DNA from: Lucinisca nassula
Taxonomy: Eukaryota > Mollusca > Bivalvia > Lucinida > Lucinidae
Length of the DNA: 64,000 bases
Assembly (NCBI GenBank): GCA_963580285.1
Contig: OY757015.1
Coordinates: 148,426,082 to 148,490,081 of the forward strand
Direction: 5' to 3'
In this document: in pieces, positions 54,677-64,000 of the stretch
Numbering within the stretch: the first letter of the stretch is position 1
Layout: each line of letters opens with the position of its first letter
The notes under the pieces: model-generated
Told to the model about the DNA's origin: nothing
Database searches by the model: none
The model's input: only the letters and a program-made list of their open reading frames with translations
Program-made: the position numbers and the translations under genes

Positions 54677-55233
54677 TATTATGCTTAAGATTTTTTTTTC
54701 TGATTCCCACTTTCAACCCACTGGGTGACCTAATAATGGTATCAGTATCTTGTTTATTCTTCTTAAAGAAGTTTCCAGAAAAAATGAGTCACAGATTAAT
54801 TTCATTTTTGCAAACAATTTGTTTGTAAGGAAAAGTACTTTGGAATCTTCCAGATAGTTCGGGGTTGCATTATTTTTAGAAAAAATACCTAATCTTATTC
54901 CACAGCCCTCTGGTATGTTCTAGAGAAATCTTAGGGTCTATAAACGCGCTTGATTTTTCTCTTGGAGTCAGATTTTGGAGTTTGATATTTGGGGTTTTAA
55001 GAAAAGTTATTTCTAAATTCTGTGTTGGCTTGTTTAAGTATTTTTTGTTTCATTTCGGACTGTGAATTCTGTGGGATCAAGGAAAATAGATTCATTCAAG
55101 GATAGTTCATAACAGAGCTAAGTACATTTAATCTTCTTACTTCTACAGGTTAAAGATACTTTGTAAATAAATTTTGTTAATTTTTTCCAAAAGACTTGTT
55201 TGCTTTTTCTTTCTGCTATGCATGGCTCGTAAC
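54677..55233 (+). repeat. 3' LTR of the Gmr1-like element
   Basis: Starts TATTATGCTTAAG after the polypurine GGGGGAG and ends GGCTCGTAACA, about 557 bp. Its first 165 bp match 46622-46789. Contains TATAAACGCG (54938), a possible TATA box. Confidence 0.78.
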
Positions 55234-55236
55234 AAG

Positions 55237-55484
55237 TAGCAGTTAACAATTTACTACGAGTTTTGAAGTCAGTTGCATGGCTACACATTCTGGCAAATCG
55301 AATTAATTGCGAAATATAAACGCCATAGGATGGCGCATTGGCAAAATAGGAATATTTACAATCTCAAAATCAAAATCATCGCGTTTATTATAATTTTTGC
55401 AAGAAACAAACCCATCTACATTAGATAGATATAAATCCAAAACCGGGGCCTCGGTATCAGAAGAATTTGCTATATTTAACTTGT
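55237..55484 (-). pseudogene. Naiad RT internal fragment, minus strand
   Basis: Antisense of SSDTEAPVLDLYLSNVDGFV, DDFDFEIVNI and SQLIRFARMCSHATDFKTR, between GVYISQ and the YLDD downstream region. Both ends are truncated and no 3' region is attached. It begins at the edge of the LTR. Confidence 0.72.
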
Positions 55485-55624
55485 ATTACTATTATCATTT
55501 ATTTAATTTTCATTAATTGTTCCTGTTGCACCTTAATCACCTCTTGTTGGGAAGAAGGAGCTGGCTGTGTGCTATTTGTGATTCTTTTTTGTTTTGTTGT
55601 TGTTGTTTTGTTTTGTTTCTCTCA

Positions 55625-55860
55625 TTGTTAGTTACTCAAGGTAAAGGTCACAGGTGAAGGTCACGAGTTTGAAAATTTTGAATTTTGTGTCCATTCCATA
55701 TCTCCTTTACCCCTGGAAGGATTTTCATTTAACTTTTGTGAAATATACCCCCTCTGTGAGCTGTTGTGCAGTACCTATAAATGAACCATTCCAACTCAAA
55801 GTCACAGGTAAAGGTCACAAGGTTGAGCCTTGATACAAATATCGGTTCAAATGTATGCCG
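55625..55860. repeat. 160-bp tandem repeat block 1
   Basis: AAGGTCACGAGTTTGAAAA, CCATATCTCCTTTACCCCTG and AACCATTCCAACTCAAAGTC. Confidence 0.65.
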
Positions 55861-55864
55861 GCGG

Positions 55865-56460
55865 GCCGGGACTCAGACTCTATGACGGCTCTCACCCACA
55901 AGTAAATCCGTAGGGACATGGTCCATTGTCTCTGGTCGGATTCCAGGTTTCGGATTTCTTTTGGTTAAGCATTACAGTTATTTTAGGTCGAGTCCTGAAC
56001 TTTGTTTTATTCATGAAAGCTTTGATTTTTATGTTCTTCGAGATGTTGTACTGTTGAATTAGATAAACTTAGGCACTGATGAGTTAGGAGGCCTTCATGC
56101 GGACTGAACAAATTATTTGTCTTAATCGCGACGGAAGTAAGGGCGAGGATTGTGGCCACGTAAAATCGATCTAAGCCCCCCAGTAGAAATCATTCCACTG
56201 ACCGTTCCAAGGCGGTTCTTCTGTGGCGTTTTTTTATGGTGTTGTTTGTTACTTACTGTGTGTATCACTTGTGTCTTTTTATTTTGGATGGCCATATGGC
56301 CATTTTGTGGGAAAGTAACTGTCCTTATGGCCTTCCTTTGTTTAAGTTTCCATTATGGTCTGTTCGCTTAATGTTTGTGTTTCTTTCCCTTTGGTGTCTT
56401 TGATGGGTGGAGTAAGTTAATTGTATCGATTCCTGATCTTTGTTTTACTTCTACTTTATG
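55865..56460 (+). mobile_element. Naiad 3'-region copy with last RT codons
   Basis: CTCTATGACGGCTCTCACCC (RT end), a diverged first half, then a close match from CACTGATGAGTTAGGAGGCC to TTTTACTTCTACTTTATG. The junction at about 56075 suggests two copies of different age. Confidence 0.7.
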
Positions 56461-56579
56461 CGGACTGTACTATAGCCACGTAATGTCGATTTAAAACCCT
56501 AATATTTTTGTTGACCGTTCCAAGGTGAGCTATTGTTGTGTTTCACTATTGTCATTTTAATCCCCTAATCCCCGCCTCG

Positions 56580-58400
56580 AAGCGGAGCGGGGAGTATAGG
56601 AATGACCTCCGTCTGTCTGTCCGTAACAATTTCTTGTCCGCTCTATATTTCCTGAACCCTTTGATAGATTGTCATCAAGCTTTGTTCAATTATTCGTCTC
56701 AGTGAGCTGCTGTGCAGAACCAATAAATGAACCATGCCGACTCAAGGTTAAGGTCGCAGTTGAAGGTCACGAGTTTGAAACTTGGAATTTTGTGTTCGTT
56801 CCATATTTCCTTTACCCTTGGAAGGATTTTCATTAAACTTTGATCAAATATTCTTTTCAGTGAGCTTATATGCAGAACCTATAAATGAACCATGCCGACT
56901 CAAGGTCAAGGTCAAATCTGAAGGTAAAGAGTTTGAATCTTTGAATGTTGTGTCCGTTCCATATCTCCTTTACCTCTGCAAGGATTCTCATTAAGCTATG
57001 GTCAATTATTCCACTCAGTGAGCTTATCAGCAGAACCCATAAATAAACTATGAAGGGGTTAGTGCAAGAAGGTACCTAAGTCACATTTTCATTATTTTGA
57101 GAAAAACGCGAAAAACAAAGTATTTTGCGAAAATTTCATATTTTGTGTTTCTTATTTTAAATAAATAGTTCTGTTGATATATTCTAAGATATGAAATGGT
57201 GTAAAGATCGCATAAATAGCCCGAAGTATATTGCAGATATTCATAAATTTCAATAATGTGTTTATGCAAGAAGGGGCCTAAGTCCATGGTTGTTTATGCA
57301 AGAAGGGGCCTAAGTCCATTGTTTAAAGGACATAGTTTTCTCTATTTAGAGCAGAAATCTATTACATTTTATTGAATATGTATATTTTATTTTTTGTAGA
57401 CTCTTTATAAGTTTCTTAAAACAAAGAGCTGAAACAAATGAACAACACATACACCGATAACTCGAAGTTGTCTGTGGTAAAAATGGACTTAGGCCCCTTC
57501 TTGCACCAAAGATACGACCTTGGACTTAGGACCCTTCCAAAGATTCAATGTAACTGTCATTTTAATGCCAATAAAGAAATAAAGCATATCAAACTATATA
57601 TCATATTGTAGGTCTTGGTATGATATATCTGAAAATAACAATACCTAAGATTTTTCCAAAAATGGACTTAGGTACCTTCTTGCACTAACCCCTTCATATG
57701 TCGACTCAAGGTCAATGTCACATTTGAAGGTCACGAGTTTAAAACTTTGAATCTTGTGTCCGTTCCATGTCTCCTTTACCCCCTCAAAGGATTTCCATTA
57801 CACTTTGGTCAATTATCCCCCTCAATGAGCTCATGTGCAGATTTTATAAATGAATCATACCAACACCAGGTCAAGGTCACATAAGAAGGTCAGGAGTTTG
57901 AAACTTTGAATTTTGTGTCCTTAGCGTATCCCGTTTACCCTTCATAGGATTTTCATTAAACTTTGGTCAAATGCCCCCCCCCCCCTTTCAGTGAGCTGAT
58001 GTGCAGGACACATAAATAAACCATGCAGACTCAAGGTCAAGGTCACAGTTGTAGGTCACGAGTTTGAAACTTCGTAGCTTGTGTCCGTTCCATATCTCCT
58101 ATACCAATCGAAGGATTTTCATTAAACTTTCATCAAATATCTCCCTCAGTGAGCTGATGTGCAGAACTAAAATAAATAAACCTTACCAACTCAAGGTTAA
58201 GGTCACAGGTGAAGGTCGCGAGTTTGACACTTTGAATTGTGTGTCCGTTCCATGTCTCCTTTACCCTTGGAATGATTTTCATAAAAACTTGGGTGAAATA
58301 TACTCCCTCAGTGAGCTGGTGTGCAGTACCCATAAATAAACCATGCCAACTCAAGGTCACAGTTGAGCCTTGATACAAAGTGCGGCGGGGATTTGGCTGT
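56580..58400. repeat. 160-bp tandem repeat array, interrupted
   Basis: Units of CGTTCCATATCTCCTTTACC, GGATTTTCATTAAACTTTGG, GTGAGCTGATGTGCAGAACC and GACTCAAGGTCAAGGTCAC at 56590-57051 and 57696-58400. A family D MITE (57052-57695) splits a unit at AAACTATG. Confidence 0.8.
57052..57695. mobile_element. TIR MITE family D, copy 2
   Basis: Same ends as 28207-28819. A 31-bp stretch containing GCAAGAAGGGGCCTAAGTCC is duplicated at 57268-57318, a feature absent from copy 1. Confidence 0.8.
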
Positions 58401-58546
58401 CCCGCAGACTGCTTTCTTGTTCTGTATTTTAATGCACGCCCTTGTATCAATATCTTTTACTTTGGATAACAGTTTGGCCTTCTTGGAAAAGAAACTGTCC
58501 TTTGACTTTCTACTTGTAATGTTTTAGCTATGGTAACATTGTTTAA

Positions 58547-58762
58547 GGGGAATGGGAACACTTTCAGGGGAGACAACTCCTTCAAAAGTATTTTTGTCTC
58601 CCATGTCAATAGGGTCAACTCTTAAAGGAAAGAGCAAATTCTTTCCTTTAAGAGTAGACCCTTTTTCAGTGGGCTAGGGCATATAGAAAACCGAACAGGA
58701 AGTCCCGAAAGTTGTCTCCCTTTGAAAAATGGCGGACAATCTGCCAGGTGTTCCCATTTCCC
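58547..58762. mobile_element. TTAA-type MITE family C, copy 3
   Basis: GGGGAATGGGAACACTTTCA and AGGTGTTCCCATTTCCC, each bordered by TTAA (58543-58546, 58763-58766). Central AAGGAAAGAGCAAATTCTTT. Confidence 0.8.
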
Positions 58763-58864
58763 TTAATGTTTGTGTTTTCCCCGCTTTGTTTGTTGTCTTG
58801 GGTAGAAGACAATACGTAATTGTATCGATTCCTGGTGGTTGCATTCTATTGATTTTTGCTTTCT

Positions 58865-59165
58865 TATTACACATCACGATAAAACGCCTATATAAAATTA
58901 ACCCCCTTGAATCCTACTTTTATAAAGTAAAACTGGGGTTGCCGGGGGTATACCTTATTTTTTTTTTATTTCTGCTCTAAAATAAAGATTGTGGGTACTC
59001 ATTAGAACCGCCTCGATGAGGCGGTTCTAACATCGAGGTTCTAACGAGTGCCCACAATCTATATTATGAGCAGAAATAAGAAAAATATCACAATTTTTCA
59101 TCATAAAATTTTCATTTTTTCGGCGATAAAGGTGGCAATGTATTTGTATAGGCGTGTTTGCGGAA
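58865..59165. mobile_element. Palindromic MITE family A with duplicated core
   Basis: TTAGAACCGCCTCGATGAGG and CGGTTCTAACATCGAGGTTC (59002-59041): the arm is repeated once at the tip. Ends TTTGTATAGGCGTGTTTGCG. Confidence 0.75.
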
Positions 59166-59399
59166 TGCAGTTGAACCTCGATGACTCGAACTCTGATAGC
59201 TCGTTTACCATGGAAAAGTCGAACCCGTTCTTAAGTCCGCAGGACATTTCCACACATATGAAATAGGGACAATTAAGAAAGATTTTATCTTGCAAATGTG
59301 TGCTGTGTATACTCATAAGAATCGCCTCACACAACATAATGGACCCCGCCCATCGGGGCTTGAAGACATTATATGGACTGCATGATGCTTCCACGCAGA

Positions 59400-59645
59400 G
59401 CTGAAACCGACCCGCACACGATTACTGGTAAACCGCTTAGAGGATCTAAGCCTGCCCAGGCAAAGGGCTGCGAGTCGGCCCCTCCAAGCTTATTAACCCT
59501 ATTGGTTTCATTGGGCGACAGGGCTTGAGATGTCATTTCATCTCAATGTCGGGTAAAAGTCCCACAAAATTGGAAGCAAAGTCCTAAAAAATGTCCTTTA
59601 CAGTGTTGACGGGGACGTTAAACCTCAAATCAAACAAACAAACAC
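59400..59645 (+). mobile_element. SINE-like repeat (family 3) with (CAAA)n tail, copy 1
   Basis: ATTACTGGTAAACCGCTTAG, TCATTGGGCGACAGGGCTTG, GTTGACGGGGACGTTAAACC, tail AAATCAAACAAACAAACAC. The 3' GACGTTAAACC is shared with SINE family 1. Confidence 0.7.
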
Positions 59646-60017
59646 ACAACATACATTTTTATTGCAGAACACCGAAAAGATATCCACAAATTACCTCCAT
59701 TTTGCCTCCTTGTTTTGAACTTATATAAACCCCCAAAGCTCGAATTACCGCTGTCTTGAGAATATTTTCAGGGTCCGAAAGTGTTCGAGTCATCGAAGTT
59801 CAATTGTGTGTTAAATGGCGGCTTACCCTGCACCGCACCACCGCTTTTACCTACACAATGAACAACTAATATGAACTTCTTATGACATTATTCTAGACTT
59901 TCGGATGGGCCTTTTTACTGAGACCCCGTCTCCATGTGGCCCCAGATGATTGCTGGGCCATAATGGTAAAACACAGAAACAAAACAACAAACAAGTCGTG
60001 CATAAATAATATATTAA

Positions 60018-60222
60018 CCCTTATCTTGCTGTTCACGACAACCCTTATCTTTGCAAGCAGTGTAGATCCAGATCAGATGGCTTCTGAGGAAGCCATCTGA
60101 TCAGGATCTACACTGTTTGGCATTTAGTTTATTAATTTGTAGCAATAAATTACATCAAGTAATTTGATTGGTTGATAGACAGAAATGGGTGTGGCTTAAA
60201 TGAATATTCAGCAAGAGAAGGG
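60018..60222. mobile_element. TTAA-type MITE family B, copy 2
   Basis: TTAA|CCCTTATCTTGCTG at the left, CAGCAAGAGAAGGG|TTTA at the right (one TIR and one target base changed). It is inverted relative to 26914-27118. It lies 45 bp beyond the stop of the paralogous Ig exon. Confidence 0.78.
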
Positions 60223-60270
60223 TTTATAAAAATTCATAATTTTAGATGAAAGTTCGCAATGCTTTGTTCT

Positions 60271-60555
60271 TCAGAATTCTGTAAAACTCCAGCTGAACTG
60301 GGGCTTTGCTGATTGCACATTGGTTGCGTCCCTTTTTCTGTCTTGTTCCAACACGAGTTTGTGATAGAGTTCCCAATTCATTCCCGTCTCAGGCTCGGAA
60401 AAGACACGAATTTCGGAAGAAATGCCTACGTCCGTGTTATAAGGATATCCGACGGCATCCGATGCCCAGCAGTAAACAAGATATATGTCTCTGTCTACGG
60501 GAGAGATCGTCACGACGAGACGAGCTGTCTTACTGTTAAGGTCTGTCCTGGTTAC
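60271..60555 (-). CDS. Paralogous terminal exon of a second Ig-domain gene
   Basis: On the minus strand an ACATTTCAG acceptor is followed by a 95-codon open exon ending in TGA. It is closely similar to exon E: SPVDRDIYLVYCWASD is identical, the last residues QFSWSFTEF are identical, and the middle differs (YNTDVGISSEIRVFSEPETG, with a two-residue length difference). Its upstream exons should lie at higher coordinates, but none was recognised up to 64000, so they are beyond the window or it is an isolated duplicated exon. It converges tail to tail with the gene at 1355-33377. Confidence 0.78.
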   Translation of the reverse strand, partial: VTRTDLNSKTARLVVTISPVDRDIYLVYCWASDAVGYPYNTDVGISSEIRVFSEPETGMNWELYHKLVLEQDRKRDATNVQSAKPQFSWSFTEF

Positions 60556-60664
60556 CTGAAATGTAAGTCAGCACATAGTAGAGAAGGATTGTGTTTAATG
60601 AGCATCCCTAAAGGCCAATCGGATACTATCTGAAATGGCATTGACATTCGGATATTAAGACCAC

Positions 60665-60960
60665 CTAAAATTAACATCACGTGAACAACAAGTCCGTGTA
60701 ATGAACACCCCCCTAAACCCCACTTTATATAGAGAAAACTGGGGTTTACGGGGGTAAACAATATTTTTCTTATTTCTGCTCCAAGACATAGGTTGTGGGT
60801 ACTCGTTAGAACCGCCTCAATGAGGCGGTTCTAACGAGCACCCACAACCTATGTTTGGAGTATAAATAAGAAAAATATCACAGATTTTCGCCAGAAAAGT
60901 AGTGGTTTTGGAGATGTAAAAATTGCACTTTATCGCACGGGTGTGTTATCGTAATGAAAA
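60665..60960. mobile_element. Palindromic MITE family A
   Basis: AGAACCGCCTCAATGAGGCG (60809-60828) with arms ACATAGGTTGTGGGTACTCG and complement. Ends AACATCACGTGAACAACAAG and GTGTGTTATCGTAATGAA. Confidence 0.8.
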
Positions 60961-61034
60961 CTATTTCTGCCTTGGAAAGCTAATTCAGTAGGTTGCAGTT
61001 ATCCTTTCTTTGTGTTTTCTGCATACAGTGTCCT

Positions 61035-61115
61035 CTGTTCATTGACCACCTTTAAGACTGTTCAGAAGTGGTCTTAAAGACCACTTTTGAACAGTCCTAA
61101 ATGTGCTTTTAATAC
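61035..61115. repeat. Palindromic repeat J, copy 2
   Basis: GAAGTGGTCTTAAAGACCACTT-type hairpin (61066-61088) with outer GACTGTTCA and TGAACAGTC, as at 27124-27195. Confidence 0.6.
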
Positions 61116-61149
61116 AGGAATTTTACTGCATATTGCGTTGTGTGATTTG

Positions 61150-61540
61150 AAGGAAATGCTATTTAAGGAGGGGAGTTAAATAAGTTCATATAACTCGGCT
61201 TTTTATACAATTCAAGATTTCTTTTTTCATCAATGCAGTGTTAACGTTTGTCAGTTGAATGATAACAGCCGTTCAGTCAACACGTACATTATGCCATTAC
61301 TTTTTTTGAAAACCTATACCCATAGGCAAAATGGAAAATTACAATAATAAGTTCAGAGCACATTAAGGAGGGTGCTATTTTATGAGGGGAGTTAAATAAG
61401 TTCATAGAATTGGCTTTTTCATACAATTCAAGATTTCCTTTTTCATTCTTTGCAGTGTTAACGTTTGTCAGTTGAATGATAATAGCCGTTCAGTCAACAC
61501 GTACATTTTTTGCTCTTACTTTTGGTTTGAAAACCAAAAA
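61150..61540. repeat. Tandem duplication of a mariner 5' region
   Basis: GAGGGGAGTTAAATAAGTTC to GTCAACACGTACATT occurs at 61155-61290 and again at 61378-61510. The first unit is followed by a start-like ATGGAAAATTACAATAATAA. Confidence 0.72.
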
Positions 61541-62455
61541 TGGAAAGTCAGAATATTAAGTTCAATGCAGTCATAACGTTCCTCACTGAGGTGGGCGCAA
61601 AGGCCAAAGAAATCCATAGGCGCGTAGCTGATGTATATGGGGATAGTAACCCAAAGTATTCCACAGTGGCAAAGTGGTCAGCAGAATTTAAACGTGGGTG
61701 AGCATAATCAGACCGCACTCGAGTACTGGTAAACCGCTAAGAGGACCTAAGTCTGCCCAGGCAAAGCGGTGCAAGTCGGACTGTCCTTGCTTATAAACCT
61801 TATTGGTTTCATTGGGCGACAGGGCTTGAGATGTCAATTCATCTCAATGTTGGGTAAAAGTCCCACAAAATTGGAAGCATGTCTCCAAAATGAGATATAC
61901 AGTGTTGACGGGGACGTTAAACCTTAAATCAAACAAACAAACAAACGAACGAACAAACAAACAATGCCAATTCAGAAGACTTTAACACCGTTTGGTAACC
62001 GGAGATGAAACTTGGGTTCACCACTGGGATCCAGATACTAAAAAAGAGTCCATGCACTGGAAGCGTCCTGGCTCATCCCCACCTAAGAAATTTCGTACCC
62101 AACAACCAGCCGGCAAGGTAATGGCCATGGTGTTTTGGGACTCAGAGGGTTTATATTGATAGATTTAAAGCCTGCTGGTACTTCAGTTACAGGAGACTAC
62201 TATGCCAATTAAAGTAAGGCAAAGGAAAGGGAAAGCTAGCTGATGGTGTCCTTCTTTTGCATGATAACTCGCCTGAGCTCAAGTCCAGAGTTGCACAAGC
62301 GGCTATTCGTGAGTGCAATTTCGAGCAGTTTAATCACCCATCTTGCAGTCAGGACCTGGCCCCAAGTGATTTTTATCTGTTTCAAAATTTGAAGTCCCGC
62401 TTCTGTGGAACGAGATTTCGGGACGATGATGAGCTCAAGACTGCTAAAGAGGCTT
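61538..62455 (+). pseudogene. mariner transposase relic
   Basis: MESQNIKFNAVITFLTEVGA, then EIHRRVADVYGDSNPKYSTV (HTH region), cut at 61700 by a SINE. After it: VTGDETWVHHWDPDTKKESM (first catalytic Asp), GKVMAMVFWDSEG, HDNSPELKSRVAQAAIRECN (second Asp) and DLAPSDFYLFQNLKSR (third acidic residue, DD34D layout). Frameshifts occur at about 62155 and 62215, and about 100 residues between the HTH and the first Asp are missing. It ends where Naiad copy 3 begins. Confidence 0.82.
61702..61965 (+). mobile_element. SINE-like repeat (family 3), copy 2, inside the mariner
   Basis: CAGACCGCACTCGAGTACTG, TCATTGGGCGACAGGGCTTG, GTTGACGGGGACGTTAAACC and a (CAAA)n tail with GAAC variants. It matches 59400-59645. 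Confidence 0.75.
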
Positions 62456-63424
62456 GCATTTTTCACTTCTAAAGAGCATAAGAATTATACACTTTGGTCA
62501 TGTCAGAAAGTGTGTGATGCCATCACCTTTCTACTTGACAATATTTATATTAGATTCGGTACTTAGTTATTTAGACGAATTGTGGGTATTCCGATGGGTA
62601 CTAATTGCGCACCTCTTGTGGCTGATCTGTTCTTGTATTGTTATGAAAGAGACTTCATTTTGTCGCTTTCCATTGATAACCAATCTGAAATTATTGAAGC
62701 TTTTAGCTCCAATTCTAGATATTTAGATGATTTATTAAATATTGATAATACCTATTTTGATGGTTTGATCAGTCAGATTTACCCCCCCCCCCCCTCAGAA
62801 CTTCAGTTAAATAAAGCAAATTCTTCTGATACCGAGGCCCCATTTTTGGATTTACATCTATCTATTGTAGATGGATTTGTTTCGTGCAAAATTTATGATA
62901 AACGCGATGACTTTGATTTTGAGATTGTAAATTTTCCTTTTTTGGATGGTGATGTTCCTCGTGCGCCATCCTATGGTGTTTATATTTCGCAATTAATTCG
63001 ATTTGCTAGAGTTTGTAGTCATGTAACTGACTTCAACACTCGTAATAAATTGTTAACGGCTAAACTCCTTAATCAGGGTTATCGGTACCATAAACTACGC
63101 AAAGCCTTTTCAAAATTTTATAGACGTCATTCTGATTTAATTTCAAAATTCAATATTGGACTTAAATCTCTTCTGCAACAAGGTCTATCGGAACCCGAAT
63201 TTTATGGTGACTTAGTATATAAATTCAGAAAAATATATAACCGCAATGACTTGCGTAAATTTCGTACAGTCATTCTTCGATATAAAAAGATTGGGTACAA
63301 CATGGATATTATACGACAGACTGCATGCATGGTAGTTAACCCAATCACGGTTGGCAACTTTGCTTCCCTCTTTAATTGTACGCCGATAGGTCAGGCCTCA
63401 GATTCTATGACGGCTCCAACGTAA
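62456..63424 (+). pseudogene. Naiad RT C-terminal half (copy 3)
   Basis: Retains GIPMGTNCAPLVADLFLYCY and YLDD, and the complete C-terminus to GQASDSMTAPT and TAA at 63422. A UAG replaces Lys at 62564-62566. The Pro codons after QIY are expanded by a run of 13 C (about 62780) that stays in frame. It starts downstream of the UGA positions seen in copies 1 and 2, so it does not test them. Confidence 0.84.
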
Positions 63425-64000
63425 AGGCTTATTGAGAATTAGAGAGATCTAATTCAAGGTAATGTTGGTTGGTGCCTGATGCTCTGTCTCTGGTCGGGCC
63501 CATCGGAGTCTAACTGTTGGTTTTCTTTTGCTCCAGCATTTCAGTGGTTTCTTGCTGTCGAGTCCTCACCGTTGTCTCATCTCTGTGGTTCTTTGATTTT
63601 TGTGTTCACGGAGATGTTGCACTGATGAGTTAGGAGGCCTTCATGCGGACTGAACAAATTATTTGTCTAAATCGCGACGGAAGTGGGGGCGAGGATTGTG
63701 GCCACGTAGAATCGATTTAAGCCCCCCGGTGGAGGTCTTCCACTGACCGTTCCAGGGCGGCTCTTCTGTGGCGATTTATTTATGTTGTTGTTTGTTACTT
63801 ACTGTGTGTATCACTTTTGTCTTTTTATTTTGGATGGCCATATGGCCATTTTGTGAGAAAGTAACTGTCCTTATGGCCTTCCTTTGTTTAGGTTTCCATT
63901 GTGGTCTTGTCGCTTGGTGTTTGTGTTTCTTTCCCTTTGGTGTCTTTTATGGGTGGAGTAAGTTAATTATATCAATTCCTGATCTTTGTTTTACTTCTAC
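62456..64000 (+). mobile_element. Naiad-type Penelope-like retrotransposon, copy 3 (5'-truncated)
   Basis: Starts within the RT palm (GCATTTTTCACTTCTAAAGA) at a junction with the mariner relic, and carries the full 3' region to the window edge, ending TTTTACTTCTAC. Confidence 0.86.

Larger units (their letters stand above)
46622..55233 (+). mobile_element. Gmr1-like Ty3/gypsy LTR retrotransposon, multiply interrupted
   Basis: Partial 5' LTR (46622-46789), integrase zinc finger (47083-47277), integrase core and C-terminus (50148-50960), RT (51067-51793), RT end and RNase H (53860-54530), polypurine GGGGGAG (54670-54676), and 3' LTR (54677-55233). Integrase precedes RT, as in Gmr1-type elements and unlike standard Ty3/gypsy. 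Gag and protease are missing. It is interrupted by a Naiad fragment (46790-47082), Naiad copy 2 (47278-50147) and another gypsy fragment (51795-53864). Confidence 0.8.

Overview
This is animal nuclear DNA, most likely from a bivalve mollusc. The grounds are spliced exons in a sea of retroelements and MITEs, Naiad-type Penelope-like elements of the UGA-bearing kind reported from clams, tRNA-derived SINEs, and the long diverged tandem repeats and (ACGG)n/(CA)n tracts common in bivalve genomes. The species call is inference; nothing here names the organism. There is no operon, CRISPR array or prokaryotic feature.

Host genes. One gene spans 1355-33377 on the plus strand. Five exons (1355-1526, 6005-6800, 26172-26289, 30932-31033, 33099-33377) join in perfect phase and end in a stop codon, giving 488 residues of an extracellular immunoglobulin-fold protein; its 5' exons lie left of the window. 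One intron is 19.4 kb and packed with mobile elements. A paralogous terminal exon lies on the minus strand at 60271-60555, so the two loci converge tail to tail.

Mobile elements, left to right. From 1 to 18 kb: many copies of the Naiad 3' region, a degenerate Naiad RT remnant (3975-4780), a tRNA-SINE, a tandem satellite (10.9-11.8 kb), a segmental tandem duplication (12.3-15.5 kb) whose first unit carries a hammerhead-ribozyme retroelement and a MITE absent from the second, and a Tc1-type transposon with terminal inverted repeats (15.93-17.35 kb). From 18 to 35 kb: intronic DNA with SINEs, microsatellites, about ten copies of one palindromic MITE, two TTAA-flanked MITE families and a second hammerhead. 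From 35 to 50 kb: Naiad copy 1 (35.9-39.7 kb, nearly whole), several TIR elements, and Naiad copy 2 (47.3-50.1 kb, minus), which lies inside the integrase gene of a Ty3/gypsy element (46.6-55.2 kb) whose integrase precedes reverse transcriptase (Gmr1-like order). A second gypsy fragment (51.8-53.9 kb, minus) interrupts the RT of the same element. From 55 to 64 kb: tandem repeats, MITEs, the paralogous Ig exon, a mariner relic broken by a SINE, and Naiad copy 3 (62.46-64.0 kb).

Most striking observations. (1) Naiad copy 1 reads in one frame for about 3.2 kb, interrupted by six stop codons, all UGA and none UAA or UAG; three sit where relatives have conserved cysteines, which fits a multi-selenocysteine retroelement. 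(2) Two almost identical 46-nt sequences at 13916-13961 and 33829-33874 meet every requirement of a minimal type I hammerhead ribozyme. (3) Filled and empty insertion sites lie side by side in the 12-15 kb duplication. All positions were read by eye; no search or folding program was run.
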